A stretch of DNA of 64,000 nt from Roseobacter litoralis Och 149 (lineage in GTDB: Bacteria; Pseudomonadota; Alphaproteobacteria; Rhodobacterales; Rhodobacteraceae), in contig NC_015730.1 in NCBI RefSeq assembly GCF_000154785.2, forward strand, positions 2,976,001 to 3,040,000, in the 5' to 3' direction. The stretch's first letter is position 1, and every line of letters starts with the position of its first letter. The notes below the pieces were generated by a model, which saw only the letters and a list, made by a program, of their open reading frames with translations, had not been told where the DNA came from and did not search any database. The translations under genes were made by a program, and so were the position numbers. Shown here in pieces: positions 63,495-64,000 of the stretch.

Positions 63495-64000
63495 ATGAAC
63501 TTGTCCCGCCGCAGCCTTATCACCACCGCAACCGCCAGCGTTTTCTGGCCATACGCCGCCTTTGCGCGCACCGCACGCCAGATCACATGGGATGACCTGA
63601 TCCCTCCCGGCGTCCCCTATTCAGAAATCATCGGCCCCGGTCAGGTGGATGAGGTAAACGACACATGGCTTCCGGTGTTCGATGAAAACGCGGTCAAACT
63701 CAACGACGCACTCGACGGGGCCTATATAAAGATGCCGGGCTATATCCTGCCGTGGGACATGACATCGGAAGGCGTGACGAGCTTCATCCTCGTGCCCTAT
63801 GTGGGGGCCTGCATCCACGTGCCCCCCCCGCCCGCCAATCAACTGGTGTTCGTGACCACAGAAAAACCATGGGCCAGCACCGACCTTTGGGAGGCAGTCT
63901 GGGTCACTGGCGAAATACGCCACGAGATGCAAAGCACCGAGGTGGCCGAAATCGGATACAACATGACCGCCGACAAGATGGAGGTTTTTGAATGGGACGA
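63495..64000 (+). CDS. DUF3299 protein, probable Tat-exported, cut by the window edge
   Basis: 168 codons before the edge. The N terminus has SRRSLITTA, a twin-arginine-like signal, before a cleavage near AFA. The mature region has WDDLIPPGVPYSEI, LPWDMTSEG and PYVGACIHVPPPP, typical of DUF3299. In the Vibrio Zrg operon a DUF3299-type protein is also present. The 3' end lies beyond the window. AAAAAAGG precedes the ATG. Confidence 0.85.
   Translation, partial: MNLSRRSLITTATASVFWPYAAFARTARQITWDDLIPPGVPYSEIIGPGQVDEVNDTWLPVFDENAVKLNDALDGAYIKMPGYILPWDMTSEGVTSFILVPYVGACIHVPPPPANQLVFVTTEKPWASTDLWEAVWVTGEIRHEMQSTEVAEIGYNMTADKMEVFEWD

Noticed and set aside
1..64000. tRNA, rRNA, CRISPR arrays, insertion sequences and prophage
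   Set aside because: I read the intergenic regions on both strands and saw no cloverleaf, spacer array, transposase or integrase. A covariance-model scan would be the decisive test for RNA genes.

Overview
The window is about 60% G+C chromosomal DNA from an alphaproteobacterium. It almost certainly belongs to the Roseobacter group of the Rhodobacteraceae. The grounds are protein-level resemblance to that group (ccmI, LysM, DUF1289 and DUF6280-like proteins), a heterotetrameric sarcosine oxidase operon, GANTC clusters in promoters, and frequent GTGA/ATGA stop-start overlaps. Genus cannot be fixed from the sequence alone. I saw no rRNA, tRNA, CRISPR array, transposase or prophage, so most of the window is core genome with a few accessory patches.

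Layout. 1-7 kb: ribD (cut by the window edge), nrdR, yjbQ, small unknowns, then rpoD and dnaG (macromolecular synthesis). 7-14 kb: the soxB-D-A-G sarcosine oxidase operon and a glutamate dehydrogenase. 14-20 kb: a DUF2235 hydrolase, a TspO-like membrane protein, and the yfgM-bamB-der envelope/ribosome block, which keeps its enterobacterial order. 20-31 kb: an RND efflux pair with an unusually long pump, DUF302, LysE, an ATM1-like ABC exporter, a LysM protein and LOG. 31-36 kb: sodB, small membrane proteins, ccmI-ruvX-DUF1289, and a delta-class carbonic anhydrase. 36-40 kb: metR and metF divergent around a perfect MetR box, a thioesterase and a hypothetical protein, bracketed by two copies of a palindromic repeat. 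40-45 kb: a second DUF2235, an orphan form-II CoxL-like protein, and a dioxygenase plus HD-domain oxygenase pair. 45-56 kb: valS, DUF1992, crotonase, two aminotransferases, MsbA-like exporter, glycosyltransferase, ygfZ and efp. 56-64 kb: DUF6280-like protein, a PopZ-like protein beside tolC and pcm, and a ZrgABCDE-like zinc import operon behind a Zur-like palindrome.

How the genes fit together. Sarcosine oxidase makes methylene-tetrahydrofolate, MetF reduces that same metabolite, and YgfZ is a folate-binding protein, so one-carbon metabolism recurs. Tight overlaps mark translational units: soxBDAG, ccmI-ruvX-DUF1289, dioxygenase-HD, and the Zrg ATPase-permease.

Best candidates for something new: (1) the 2-oxoglutarate dioxygenase/HD diiron oxygenase pair at 43652-45126, built like phosphonate-oxidising PhnY-PhnZ or TmpA-TmpB but of unknown substrate; (2) the 78-99 bp palindromic element at 36661 and 39894, each copy beginning at the base after a stop codon; (3) the CcrM-site cluster upstream of rpoD; (4) a PopZ-like polar organiser recognised by synteny; (5) the zinc operon with its Zur-like box. 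All functions are inferred from reading motifs and context by eye, with no database search.
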